Source: Platycnemis pennipes (lineage: Eukaryota; Arthropoda; Insecta; Odonata; Platycnemididae). From it: a stretch of 64,000 nucleotides of DNA. A program made the translations under genes and the position numbers. Each line of letters starts with the position of its first letter. The stretch's first letter is position 1. Positions 11,261 to 21,270 of the stretch are shown in pieces. Under the pieces are notes generated by a model. That model was not told the DNA's origin, did no database searches, and was given only the letters and a program-made list of their open reading frames with translations. The stretch covers positions 36,674,354 to 36,738,353 of the forward strand of contig OW121849.1 of assembly GCA_933228895.1 (NCBI GenBank), read 5' to 3'.

Positions 11261-12202
11261 CATGGGTGGCTACCCGCCTTTACCGTTGTTTTTTACCAGG
11301 GGTTAATATGTGAATGTGTGAGGGTGGGCGACGGCTACTGGGAGCAATACTTACAAAGATGTTTCTCAGAACATAATAAAGGGTATGCGAGGAAAATGGG
11401 ATAGGGGAAGAGAGGAAAGTAGCATTGGAGGTCTAAGACGGAGCGAGGTTTGTCTATTGTCCTCCGAGCACGGCCGCTGGTGGGCCCATGGTCGCCCCCG
11501 CTGTTAAGCATGTTGTCGCTAATCCTGGATTCTAAAGCGGCGGTCACTTCAGTGGGAAGCAAATGGCGAATGACAAGGGTAAAGAGAATCAAGGGGTCGG
11601 TATGCAGTTAAAATTGGCGAAAAGAGGATAGCAAAGGAAGCGCGCTGATGAGATCTGGAGAACCGACTACTGAAAGTTCGGCGCGAGAGCCGGACGCCGC
11701 CGCGGCGGGAGGCCAGCGTTACGCCTTCACTCAATTTTTTTTTTCTTTCTTAAATGAAATATTACCCCTACCAAATTTTTTAAGCTTGTAGAGAAGGGTT
11801 GTATCTACAACATATAAAAAAAATGAGGAAAATCGAAGGCATAGCTACATCGTCAAAAATCGATTTGAAAAATTGAATTTGTTATAAACTTTATTTAATT
11901 GTTTAAATTTTATAAAAGAATCTAATAATTATCTTTTTCAATTCAAGACCTTCAAAATGAGTCATTGCATGTATTTTTATCTTCCTTATTTCCGGAGATA
12001 TGCCGTCAAACGCGAAGACGCTTTTGTAAAATTCTAGTTTTACAACATTGTAATATCTCGTAAACCGTTGCATGTATTACAAAATGGCTTTGGGGTTTTT
12101 GTTTTGTAATCAAATGAAGACGATCTGCCAAATTTGGTCGAAATCGATTACCCCAAGGGTCAATTTTGCCAAATATCTGGTCGAACTTGGGTGGAATGAC
12201 CC
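11261..12202 (-). repeat. Right terminal inverted repeat of Sola-like element
   Basis: 942 bp, reverse complement of 7018-7949, with about 10 extra bases near 12160 (GCCAAATATC region) relative to the left arm. It ends GAATGACCC at 12202, followed by the ATAT duplication. Confidence 0.9.
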
Positions 12203-12562
12203 ATATACATATCTTGAAAACATATGTGAAAGAAGTTTATCATTTTGTAATTTCAAGTTACCATTTAAGGAGAAGGGTTGCATTTCTGAGCCAGATAGGT
12301 ATACATATCTCTCCAAAAGTTTATAATAAACAGTATTTTTTTATCACTTTATCGAAGTCTTTCTCTTTTATCGTGCAGTTGGATATACTGGAACGCTAAC
12401 ATCCTGAAATGGCCAGTCCCCTAAAATGTGATTGCGATTGTCGTTTCTATGCCGTGTCAATTCTAAAATATGATCGCAATCACATTTTATAATCACAGTG
12501 ATTGTAACGGAACAGTCACATTTAAGGAGGTGACAAGAAAATCACAGTTAAGACCATCCCTA
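12203..12562 (+). other. hAT 3' end, right of inner insertion
   Basis: Continues the hAT non-coding region. 12213-12280 repeats 6926-6990. From about 12420 to the terminus there are many TGTGATT/AATCACA-type words (for example near 12428, 12470-12500 and 12535), read as subterminal transposase-binding repeats. It ends CATCCCTA at 12562, followed by the 8-bp duplication. Confidence 0.7.
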
Positions 12563-12570
12563 GTTGGTAC

Positions 12571-14807
12571 CAGTTTGGCGCAGACGCACGTCGCGGAAAA
12601 CTCCGTGGAGAGTCTGTGAGTGCGGCTCCCGGCTCTTGTCCACCTTTCAGACTCTTTATAACTGAGGTATGCACCAAGGTTCAATTCCTAGTGGACACCG
12701 GAACGGACCTATCAGTGTATCCCCGCTCTTTCATAAAGGGCCCTCGAACGCGGTGCAATTATCAACTTTTTGCTGCGAAAGACACTCATCGACACCTACG
12801 GCTGGGAAACACTCAACCTCAATTTTACCATACGTCGCGATTTCACCTAGCGTTTTGTAGAGGCTGACGTGTCGAAGTCAATCATTGGCGTCATTATTTA
12901 ACCCACTACAGGCTTTTAGTGGATGTGAGGAATGCCAAGCTCATCGACGGCACCACCTTCCTACACGCCATCGGTAGCGTCGCCATCCACTTCGGGGACC
13001 AAATAAAAGCGGTGGTCGGTGAATCCCGTTACCACACCCTTTTAACTCGGTTCCCGGAGATTACTCGCCCAGCATGGACGCCCGGGAAGACAAGGTACTC
13101 CGCCGTGCACTTGATACTCAACACTCCAGGCCAGCCTATATCCTTCAAACCTCGACCCTTGCCACCTAAAAGGCTCCAAGTGGCCAAACGGGAATTCCCG
13201 TTGATGGTGCGGATGGTGACAGCCCGCCGTTCGGACAGCAGCTGGTCGTCGGCCCCCCACCTTGTTCCGAAAGAAGGTAACGACTGGCGATCCTGCGGAG
13301 ATTATCGCCCGTTGAACGCGAGCACTATACCAGATTGCTACCCCGTGATTTGGTAAGGGCCTATAACCAGATTCCCGTCAATCGGGACTATAAACCGAAA
13401 ACTGTGTTCACAATACCGTTTGGTTTATTTGAATTCCCTTTAAGTGTTATGGACTCCGCAATGCGGCGCAGACCTTCCAATGATCAATCGACGAAGCGCT
13501 CCGAGGTCTTACTTTCACTTACGACTACCTTGACGATATCCTAGTCGCCTCTAGAGACGAGGACGAACATGAGCACCACCTTAGTGAACTTTTTAGAAGG
13601 CTAATTGAGTATGGTGTTCTTATCAACCCAGCGAAGTGCGTTTTTGGTACACTGGGAGTGAAATTTTTAGGATATTGTGTAAATGTTGAAGGCAAAACAC
13701 CATTACGAGACAAAAAGCATGCAATCCTAAAATTTCCTGATCTAGTGATGATTAAACAGTTGCGCCAGTCTTTGGGCATGTAAAACTTTTATAGACGATT
13801 TTTGTCTAAAGCGGCGTCTTGGCAGGCACCATTAAATAACTTATTACGTTGTGGAGTACGTCGTGGTGACAAGATTTCATGACACCGAGTTGCGCCTCTC
13901 ATTCCAAGAGTGCAAGGACGCCCTCTACAACTTCACCTTACTCGCCCACCTCGTCCCCACCCTCCCCCTAGATCTCTTCACCGACGCCTCTGATTTTACC
14001 CTGGGTGCGGTTCTTCAACAGCTGACCGACGCCGGTTGGAAACCCTTGGGTTTCTTTCCCAAGAAGCTGAGTTCCGCGTAGAAGATACGACGACCATGCC
14101 CATACGACAGGGAGCTGTTGGCCGTCTACCGAGCAGTTCGGTACTTCCGCCATATGCTGGAAAGCCAAACTTTCACCATTTTTACCGACCACAAACCATT
14201 GAGGTTCGCCTTGATGCAAAAATCTGACAAGTGCTCCCCGCGACAATTTCGCTACCTTTACTTCATAGGTCAGTATTCCACAGATATCCATCAAGTAGCG
14301 GGGAAGGAAAATGTTGTGACGGACGCTTTGTCCCGCATAGAGGAAGTTTCTTCCGCCGATGATTTCGAGGCGCTAGGCCGTTCTCAGGAGGGGGACCAGG
14401 AAATTACCTCCTTAATCAACTCCCCAACATCCCTCTTCTTAAAGAAAGTGCCTATCCCCGGGAGTAAGGTACAATTAATATGTGATACGTCCACATCGAA
14501 TGTGCAACTATATGTCACGCCGACCTTCCGTCGTCAAGCGTTGGACTCCATCCACAACCTTGCCCACCCCGGAGTGAAAGCGACCACAAAATCATTGACA
14601 TCCCGTTTTGTGGCCGTCTATTAAAAAATATTACCTGCAGTGGGTTCGCACCTGCATCCCTGCCAGCGATTCAAGATTTCACGGCACATCTCCTCGCTCC
14701 TCAATGATTTCACCCTGCCTGGAAGGAAATTCGATCACGTCCAAATCGATCTCATTGGCTCTCTCCCCAGCTGCCGACCGGTCTCTTGGCCAGGGCCAGT
14801 ATGATGA
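12571..14807 (+). pseudogene. CsRn1-type pol, copy 2, protease to integrase
   Basis: Continuation of 3371-4129 across the hAT insertion. Gag ends with FGADAR. Protease carries FLVDTGTDLSVYP (about 12685). RT starts at about 13060 with [21 protein letters not shown], loses a short segment at 13355, resumes with NQIPVN, and has the catalytic YLDD near 13530. RNase H has LFTDASDFTLGAVL (about 13975) and TDHKPL (about 14190). The integrase zinc-binding region (IHNLAHPG, about 14550) is followed by QWVRTC, and the text is lost after about 14807, before the integrase catalytic core. Many frame changes and stops make it dead. No 3' LTR is visible. Confidence 0.85.
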
Positions 14808-15458
14808 AAACCCTAAAGCTATGTCTAAAGGTTCGAGAGTTTTAAATCGGGGACTGTCTACTTTAGGGATTTAACCCTTAAGCGGGCGCGCCTCATAACG
14901 TAACACTAGCGGGCGCGTGGCGCACTGAGTGCGCCATTAGTGTCATATTCCAATTCTTGGTTTCAACTTGTGCTGTCGGTCTTCATAAGAATTTTTCATT
15001 ATTTGTTTTCGAGTTACTTATTTCATTACTAAATGAATATGAACTTTTATTGATAAAAATCATTTCTGAAAGTATTCTTAACGATATCCATTCTCGATGA
15101 GAAAAATAAAATATCATGCATCACATCACAGTAATTCCATTTCTGAATGAATTACAACGTATTGATGTCTTATAATGTAATTAACACACATAAACTTTAC
15201 CAATATCACACCTAATGTTACTGTTAATATTTTTCCCGCGACCTCAGGTTACAATTCTTCCACGTTTTTTGATTGACCGCTCAATTACCTCATCATTTTC
15301 GGCGGTTGGTATATTATTATTGGGATTATCGGCGGTTGCAACATCCCTCGGTAGACTGTTTATTTTAGAACGCTCAACTAAGTGATCTTTCAAAGACAGA
15401 CGCTTTAAAGAACTCGTCTTTCAGTTTTTGGATTTCCATCATTTGCAAAGTAGAGCAC

Positions 15459-15707
15459 TTACACATTTTTTCCGGCAATATTCAAGAGAGTATAATATAC
15501 AGCCAACGGCCGTCTCCTTGTTCTGCGGGAAATAGAATATGTTCCGCACATATGGTCTACTGTATCCACTCCACCTTTAGTACTGTTAAAATCCATGATA
15601 GTATATAGTTTCCCTGTGCTATGATCTATTTTTCCTGTATCGTTCATTGTTGACAAGGGAATGGCTGATTTGTTTTTTTTCTGGCGTGTAAGACACCAAA
15701 GATACAT
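15459..15707 (-). pseudogene. piggyBac 1 transposase, C-terminal part
   Basis: Encodes FNSTKGGVDTVDHMCGTYSI and TRRRPLAVYYTLLNIAG, the conserved end of the piggyBac DDE domain, including the D of GGVDTVD. The preceding catalytic core is absent. Downstream text ends in IKKRGRIVT without a clear Cys-rich domain. Confidence 0.85.
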
Positions 15708-15837
15708 TTTTCTGAAATCTATATAAATATAGAGGCCCCAATCGGACCTTCTTTTCTAGGAAAAAATTCAACAATCATGGATACGTCATTCACGCAATGA
15801 AAAGCGTAAAATCTCATCTTTGATACCTCGTGCAGGC

Positions 15838-16089
15838 TCAGGAAGGATTTTCACAATGTTTTAGTCTTGCTTTTTGACTTTTTCTGCTGCGGTGTTCTAT
15901 GCCATGTACAACATTGTCTATTGTGAAAAAGATGTCGTTTCTGCTATTGACACTCCATTCATCTTCATCCTCGCAGTCAAGCACCTGCTCATAAACCGAA
16001 TCATGTTCCGAATGAACAACATCTTCATCCTCAGATGTAGCATCACTAATCTGATCGATGGAACTATCCTCACTCTCAACCTCGTGCAA
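15838..16089 (-). pseudogene. piggyBac 1 transposase, acidic N-terminal part
   Basis: An acidic, Ser/Asp/Glu-rich segment (EDSSIDQISDATSEDEDVV), as is usual at the N-terminus of piggyBac transposases. It lies upstream of the C-terminal piece in the same orientation, and the middle of the protein is deleted. Confidence 0.65.
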
Positions 16090-17156
16090 GACTTTTAGAA
16101 TGTCAACACCTCTAGTGAATTTTGGCCTGGGAAAAGTAAAATGCCTTCATACTTCAAACTGCAGTAGGCTAAATCAAAATTAAATTCTAGATGCGCCCCT
16201 AATATATAAAAATATTTTCAATAGGCATTTGTAATCATATTTCACTTACATCTCGCTGGTTTATAAAGCTGCAGGTCGGGCTTAGGATCTTTGACATTAT
16301 ATCTTATTCTCAACTAAGACAACACATTCCACTGACCATTTCAGTCTCAAAGAATGAAGCTAGTTCATCTTCAAATATTGGAACAAAGCAATTACTTCCC
16401 ATTTAGACGGGAATTTACTTGTATGTCCTAATCGAGATGGAAAGTGATATTTTTTGAAAATTTATTTCTAACTTACTTGAGACAGGATTCGAACAGATAG
16501 TATATCGGTGCCTGGACCGAAGAGGTCCTTGCTTTTCGGTCCATTGTCGCCAATATAACAAACCGTGAGCTTCAATAAGTATTTGCCATTTAGATTTATT
16601 TGTATCAAAGATTGACAGAAAACCTCAAACGTGTTAGCAGAAACCGAATACGCTTGAGTCTCCCGCGCAAAAATTGAAATAAACACAAATTTAATAATTT
16701 TTTTTAGAGAGTTTAAGTTATAGAAAGCGATTAAAATATATTGTAAAAGAAAAAAGAGAATATGAAACAAGGAGGTAAAATAGTGCTTCAAAAATGCAAT
16801 TCTCAGCTCTTCTACGCCAAAAAAAATCGTCACACTAGCGGGCGCGCGGCGCACTTTGTGCGCCAAGGGTGGACTTACTCCAGTATAATTCTTGCCACAA
16901 GAAAATAAACGGCTGTAAAGTTATAAAATCAGCACTAAATGATGAACTAGGAATGAATGCAGGAATACGTGGCCATTTATTTATTCTAATACCAAAGTTC
17001 TTCAGTTGTCGCAAGAATTACATTCACTGGCGCACTCAGTGCGCCAGCGCGCCCGCTTAAGGGTTAAAGGGAAGGAAAGGTTACTGGAAACCAGGAGTTA
17101 TAGTAGAAGTCAAAGGCCCTCGTGTTTTTAAAATGGATTCTGGGCACTGGAAGTGT

Positions 17157-18087
17157 TATGGGATTGAATAAGGCGAGAAGCGTTACGCCTTCACTAGGCT
17201 CCCCACCACATGGGTCCATCCCTTCGTCCCGCAATCTTACAGCGATGGGCCGAGGACTGCGCGGATTTATATCTGTGAAATTTCAGTGTAAAGTCATTAG
17301 CTATCTAGATGACTGGCTCATCTTCAGTAAATCTAAAGTGTGGGGTTTCCAAGTCACCGAGTGGCTCCTTCAAGAGTTTGGCATTCAGTGTAACCTCGCC
17401 AAATCCAAGTTAATTCCCACACAATCTCTCAAGTACTTGGGAGTGTAAATGGACACCAAACAACAGTCCCTTAAGTTAACCAAAAGTGCTATTAAACGTG
17501 TCCATCAAGTGATTCCCTTAGTGCCCCGCATCCGGCCACAAGATATCCCCAAGGCCGCCGGCTACCTGGCCTGGATCCTGCGCATGCCATCATTCCTTAT
17601 CTCACAAGTGTACCAGAGAGATAATACCTGGTGGTGGCCACTCGTTGAGAGCGAAGTGTTCTCAAAAGAAGTTTCCATCACTCAACCTACAGAGGAATTG
17701 GAGGTCCACACAGACGCCACACCGAACCAAGGAGCAGTCGTCATCCCAATTTGGGATATTTCACGGACCTTCTCCATCCCGGACCTCAGCAGCATCAACG
17801 CAGCTGAGACCTATGCAGCTCTAACGGGCGTTAACATGGTTTTTGAATTTCTTCAGGACTTTGGCATCACCAATGCTCTCATCTCTGTTAAAGTTGACAA
17901 TACATGTGCTCTTCAGGCTTGGCGTAAACGGAAAGGTATTATTTTTCGCCTTACTCATATATTAATGGAATTGTATATAAATATGTTGATAAATAAAGAA
18001 CACCAGTCACATAAGGTGACCTGGAGCTACGAGCCCTCGGCGCAAAACTTGGCAGACGAGCCCTCATGGGCCGTACAAACTACCTAA
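17157..18087 (+). pseudogene. DIRS-like reverse transcriptase and RNase H fragment
   Basis: From the frame opening at 17122, RT motifs include LRGFISVKF, the catalytic YLDDWLIFS (about 17300) and LAKSKLIPTQSLKYLG. A single in-frame TAA at 17446-17448 is followed in the same frame by 212 clean codons with RNase H features: HTDATPNQGAVV, INAAETYAAL, VDNTCALQAWRKRKG and SAQNLADEPSW. YLDDWLI and this RNase H layout resemble DIRS-type elements more than Gypsy. No tyrosine recombinase or split repeats were found, so the superfamily is tentative. Confidence 0.6.
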
Positions 18088-20186
18088 GTAGAGTTAATCC
18101 ATGGCCTCCTTTAACGGATGGCCACCCCAGGGCATTTCATGTGTCTTTTGTTTTTATTTGCATATTCCATGAGAGCTAAAAATAAACCTCACTTCCGGCG
18201 TATTCTCCATGATGTCGAGTTGTGATTATTTATAGGTGATGAATATCCCTTAACTGCTCTGCAAGCACCTCAAATCTCAATAGTTTATACGTTCCAGTGG
18301 TTACCCCGCCACGTAGCCTAACACCTTGACTACTGCGAGAAAACCTTCATCCATCACCAAACATTGACTCCTATAAGCAGGGAGTGTCTGAAATTACCAC
18401 CGCAAATTGAGCTCGAGTATCGAACCTCGATACTCAGTGAGTGCAGCGGTGGACTAGGTGGGTTGGACAAGTGTGGCCTGTGGACTGGATAGGCATATGT
18501 TACTGTCTAGTATCTTAAGTTACTGTTATAATCCAGTGCGTGCACTCCTGCTAATTAATGGCTTTTTGTACCGTAAATGTTTGCATCATTGGTCACAACT
18601 CTATATTCCTGACCCAAAATTGGTACCGCAACTGGAAACCCTAACAAAACTGGCTGCGGAGGAGTGACCCACACCCTGTACAGCCAATGCGGAAGACGCA
18701 ATCTCACCTGGAACAGGAAGGGTGGTACGGCCAACTCCAACAAACGACAAAGCTGCCCTTTCCCATTGCTGGACTTAATTGTCCTCAAATCTTTACACCG
18801 CACAGAGTGGAGAAACGCGACATTCCGATCGACATAAAATTTAAGGGACCTATAACGTTCAGTGGTCTTTTCTTAACATGGTAGTTGCCCGGCCACTGCC
18901 ACATTTACCTTTTATCGGTTTCAGGGTAAAATGGTGCCCATATAAAATAAAGCTGGTCAGATCACACTTGGACACATGACGCGTGCGAAACTCAACCGCA
19001 TCATTTACTACTCCGGGAGTCTAATGACCCTTTTAGTCGCCTCTTACGACAAGCAGGGATACTGCGGAAGTATTCTATTACCCCCTAGCCGCAGGGGTTA
19101 GGGTAATTTGCTGTAAACCATCCATCAAAATAAATACATCAAACAAAGCCAAACCAAATTCAGGGAAACCTGTCCTGCTAGCCACCACCATGTGACATCT
19201 CTCTTACCACCATGGTGGTGCACCCTTCTCCTCATTCAGCGCATAGTTCCCCAGCCACAGATATGGATAACATGGCAGTCAAGTAAAAATTACTTTGAGC
19301 TCTTGTTTGACACATGGCAATATATAGACAAGTGAATATATATTGACTCACATATGTTTACAATTATATTGATGGCATGACCACACAACATTCAAGGGAA
19401 TATCTACAAAAGTCAATATACTCCTTACTTAACATTCAAGAGTACCGACCTCAGGTCTCTGGAAACTCGAAAGGTACAAAATTGATTTTAGAAAAAATTT
19501 TATTTTAATGTAAAATTCTGGAATATAAAAATGTTTACATTTTTATCTATAAAAATTACTGTCCTCAATCAATATCTTTCCACTAAATTTCTTACATTGT
19601 TAGTAAATAGAATTACTAGAAATTAATTTTACAAGTCTGGGTCATATAGGACCCAGGTTTGTACTCCATGTGAAGCCAGTGAGGTCCGTGCATGGAGTGT
19701 TAAACACAATGCATGGTATTAAAACAGCAGTAGCTTATGTGGTACAGTCAATTTTCACTGAAATGCACATGATATGGTTATTATCCACATAAAGATACAA
19801 AACGTTTTAAAATATTTATTACACAATATTCAACAGACTAGTACAACTTCATGTCATTAACCACAAATCTTTAATATAAACAATAAACTAGAGCCTTTAA
19901 AAACTGCCATTGGCAATAAATGAACATCCTCTAAATATTACACAGTATAAAAGGCAATCAATGGTATTGACTACTAATACTAAACAGTTATTTAAATCAG
20001 AAATTCGTTAAATCTTATGTTGTGACCATACAGAAGGCAAAGGAAATTGCCGTAAAAATCTTAGAAAGAAGTCATATTGTCACCAATTTAGTAAATTTCC
20101 ACCGCACGAGTAAAAGCATCCCGCAATGCGGCATCCTGCATAATGGCATCAACAGCAGGTACAAGTAATGCGGTTGGAATCCTTTT
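18088..20186 (+). other. Non-coding, probably decayed retroelement DNA
   Basis: I recognise no protein here. The left part may be 3' remains of the DIRS-like element. 19320-20050 is AT-rich with no clear repeats. Confidence 0.4.
19025..19112 (+). repeat. Retroelement-like 3' motif with stem-loop
   Basis: TTAGTCGCCTCTTACGACA is followed by an ACCCCCT...AGGGGT stem with loop AGCCGC at about 19080-19099. I recall the TCGCCTCTTACGACA word at the 3' ends of LINE/SINE copies in insects, but cannot name the family with confidence. Confidence 0.35.
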
Positions 20187-21268
20187 GTGGAGCATGGGAC
20201 CATGAGGGACGCCGATGCCAAGAGGTATGCACCGGTGCCAGAAGGAAGCAGCAAGGTTGAGGTTCACCAAGTGTGGGGAGCCGATGGTCGGAGCATGGGA
20301 AAGCAGCAGCGGAGGGGAGCACCAAATCCCCCTTCATCGCTGGGACTGGCTCGTGAGGAGAAGTGCAACTGCTGCGGTTTTGGAGGACACATGAAGGCTA
20401 CTTGCAGATTCTGGTCTTACAGATGTGATATCTATAGGAAAATAGGGCATCTCTAGGCAATGTGTAGGGAAGGTAGGAGAAACATTTCCCTGTCGTATCA
20501 GGTGGTATTGGAGGATCCAATGGGTTATGGTGCCATGTTGGATGAATTTGATTTGTGCTTGTTCAATGTAAGGAGTTCAAAGTTGGAAGACCTTGGGCAA
20601 TGAACAGCATAAGTAGAGATGAGTCAAAAGTTGTGAAAATGGAAACAGACACAGCTTCCGCCATATGAGCTGTCGAAAAGCTACTACAATAAGAACTTTT
20701 CTCATCTCACTCTGTAAAACTCCGATTAAGCTGCGGTCATATTATAATACATTGATAGAGCAAAGGGGAATCATAAATGTGTTGGTGCGTTAGGTACCTT
20801 GGAAATTCTCTAAATCTACCATTGTTTGTTGTAAGGAATGGGGGCCCACTACTGTTGGGTAGGGATTGATTTAGAGCCTTAAATTTTCCCCAACCGGTAA
20901 ATGCGACAACTTTAGATGAATCAGGGGAAATCAAAGATATCTTTGAAGAATTCAAGGAATTATGGGAAGGTGATTTCGGGTCGTTCAAGGGATGTACAGC
21001 GGCACTGCACTTGAAGGAAGGAGCAAAACCAGTATTTTGCTCTCCTCGAGCCTTGGCATTTGCACTCAGGGCTAAGAAGGTGGACAGTGAGCTGGACAGG
21101 CTTTTAGAGTTGGGCATCATCTACCCTGTAGATTTTAGCGATTGGGCTACTCCTATAGTGCCAGCATTAAAGAACAATGGTCATATCAGGATATGCGGGG
21201 ACTACAAAATCACTTTGAACCCTAATTTAGACATTGAGAGATACCAACTCCCAAGAATAGAGGAATAA
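20187..21268 (+). pseudogene. Gypsy element A: gag zinc knuckles, protease, RT N-terminus
   Basis: Two CCHC-type knuckles occur at about 20365-20470: CNCCGFGGHMKATC, and a second decayed one where Cys is replaced by Tyr. A protease remnant at about 20635 reads ETDTASAI where DTGAS is expected. NLPLFVVRNGGPLLLGRD (about 20810) is the end of the protease. The RT N-terminus spans about 20930-21268: KPVFCSPRALAFALR, LLELGIIYPV and HIRICGDYK, ending in YQLPRIEE. The RT palm with its catalytic Asp pair is missing, replaced by a Mutator-like segment. Frames differ between parts. Confidence 0.75.
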
Positions 21269-21270
21269 TA

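Larger units (their letters stand above)
7018..12202 (+). mobile_element. Sola-like DNA transposon with ~935-bp inverted repeats, TSD ATAT
   Basis: The element starts GGGTCATTCCACCC and ends GGGTGGAATGACCC, flanked by ATAT at 7014-7017 and 12203-12206. A 5-bp or 6-bp duplication does not fit the flanks. Long inverted repeats (7018-7949 and 11261-12202) surround one uninterrupted gene at 8107-10705. The 4-bp duplication, GGG terminus and type of protein suggest the Sola superfamily, probably Sola2. That assignment is from memory of the family and needs checking. Total length is 5,185 bp. It is the youngest layer of the nest, having inserted into the hAT. Confidence 0.8.
4130..12562 (+). mobile_element. 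hAT transposon (interrupted), 8-bp TSD GTTGGTAC
   Basis: The element is flanked by perfect GTTGGTAC copies at 4122-4129 and 12563-12570. Its ends are TAGTGATG on the left and CATCCCTA on the right, imperfect inverted repeats of the TAGNGATG hAT type. Both subterminal zones are rich in TGTGATT/AATCACA words in both orientations, as in hAT transposase-binding zones. Excluding the inner 5,185-bp insertion and its ATAT duplication, the element is about 3.24 kb, a normal autonomous hAT size. It sits inside the zinc-binding motif of CsRn1 gag. Confidence 0.9.
14875..17063 (-). mobile_element. piggyBac element 1, internally deleted, TTAA TSD
   Basis: TTAA at 14871-14874 and 17064-17067 flanks inverted termini CCCTTAAGCGGGCGCGC. 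Length is 2,189 bp. Just inside both ends is the palindrome GGCGCACTNAGTGCGCC. An additional copy of the end-type sequence (ACTAGCGGGCGCGCGGCGCAC) occurs at about 16834-16865, so the right side may be duplicated or composite. It inserted into an older Gypsy fragment. Confidence 0.9.
14808..17156 (+). pseudogene. Gypsy integrase C-terminal fragment, split by piggyBac 1
   Basis: 14808-14870 reads as TLKLCLKVREF*IGD, and 17068-17156 reads as GRKGYWKPGVIVEVKGPRVF. Together these match the GDxVxxR...KWxPGxIxxxxGPxxY region at the C-terminus of Gypsy integrases. The piggyBac element at 14875-17063, with TTAA on both sides, separates them. It could belong to a different Gypsy copy from 12571-14807, since the integrase core is missing between them. 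Confidence 0.65.
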
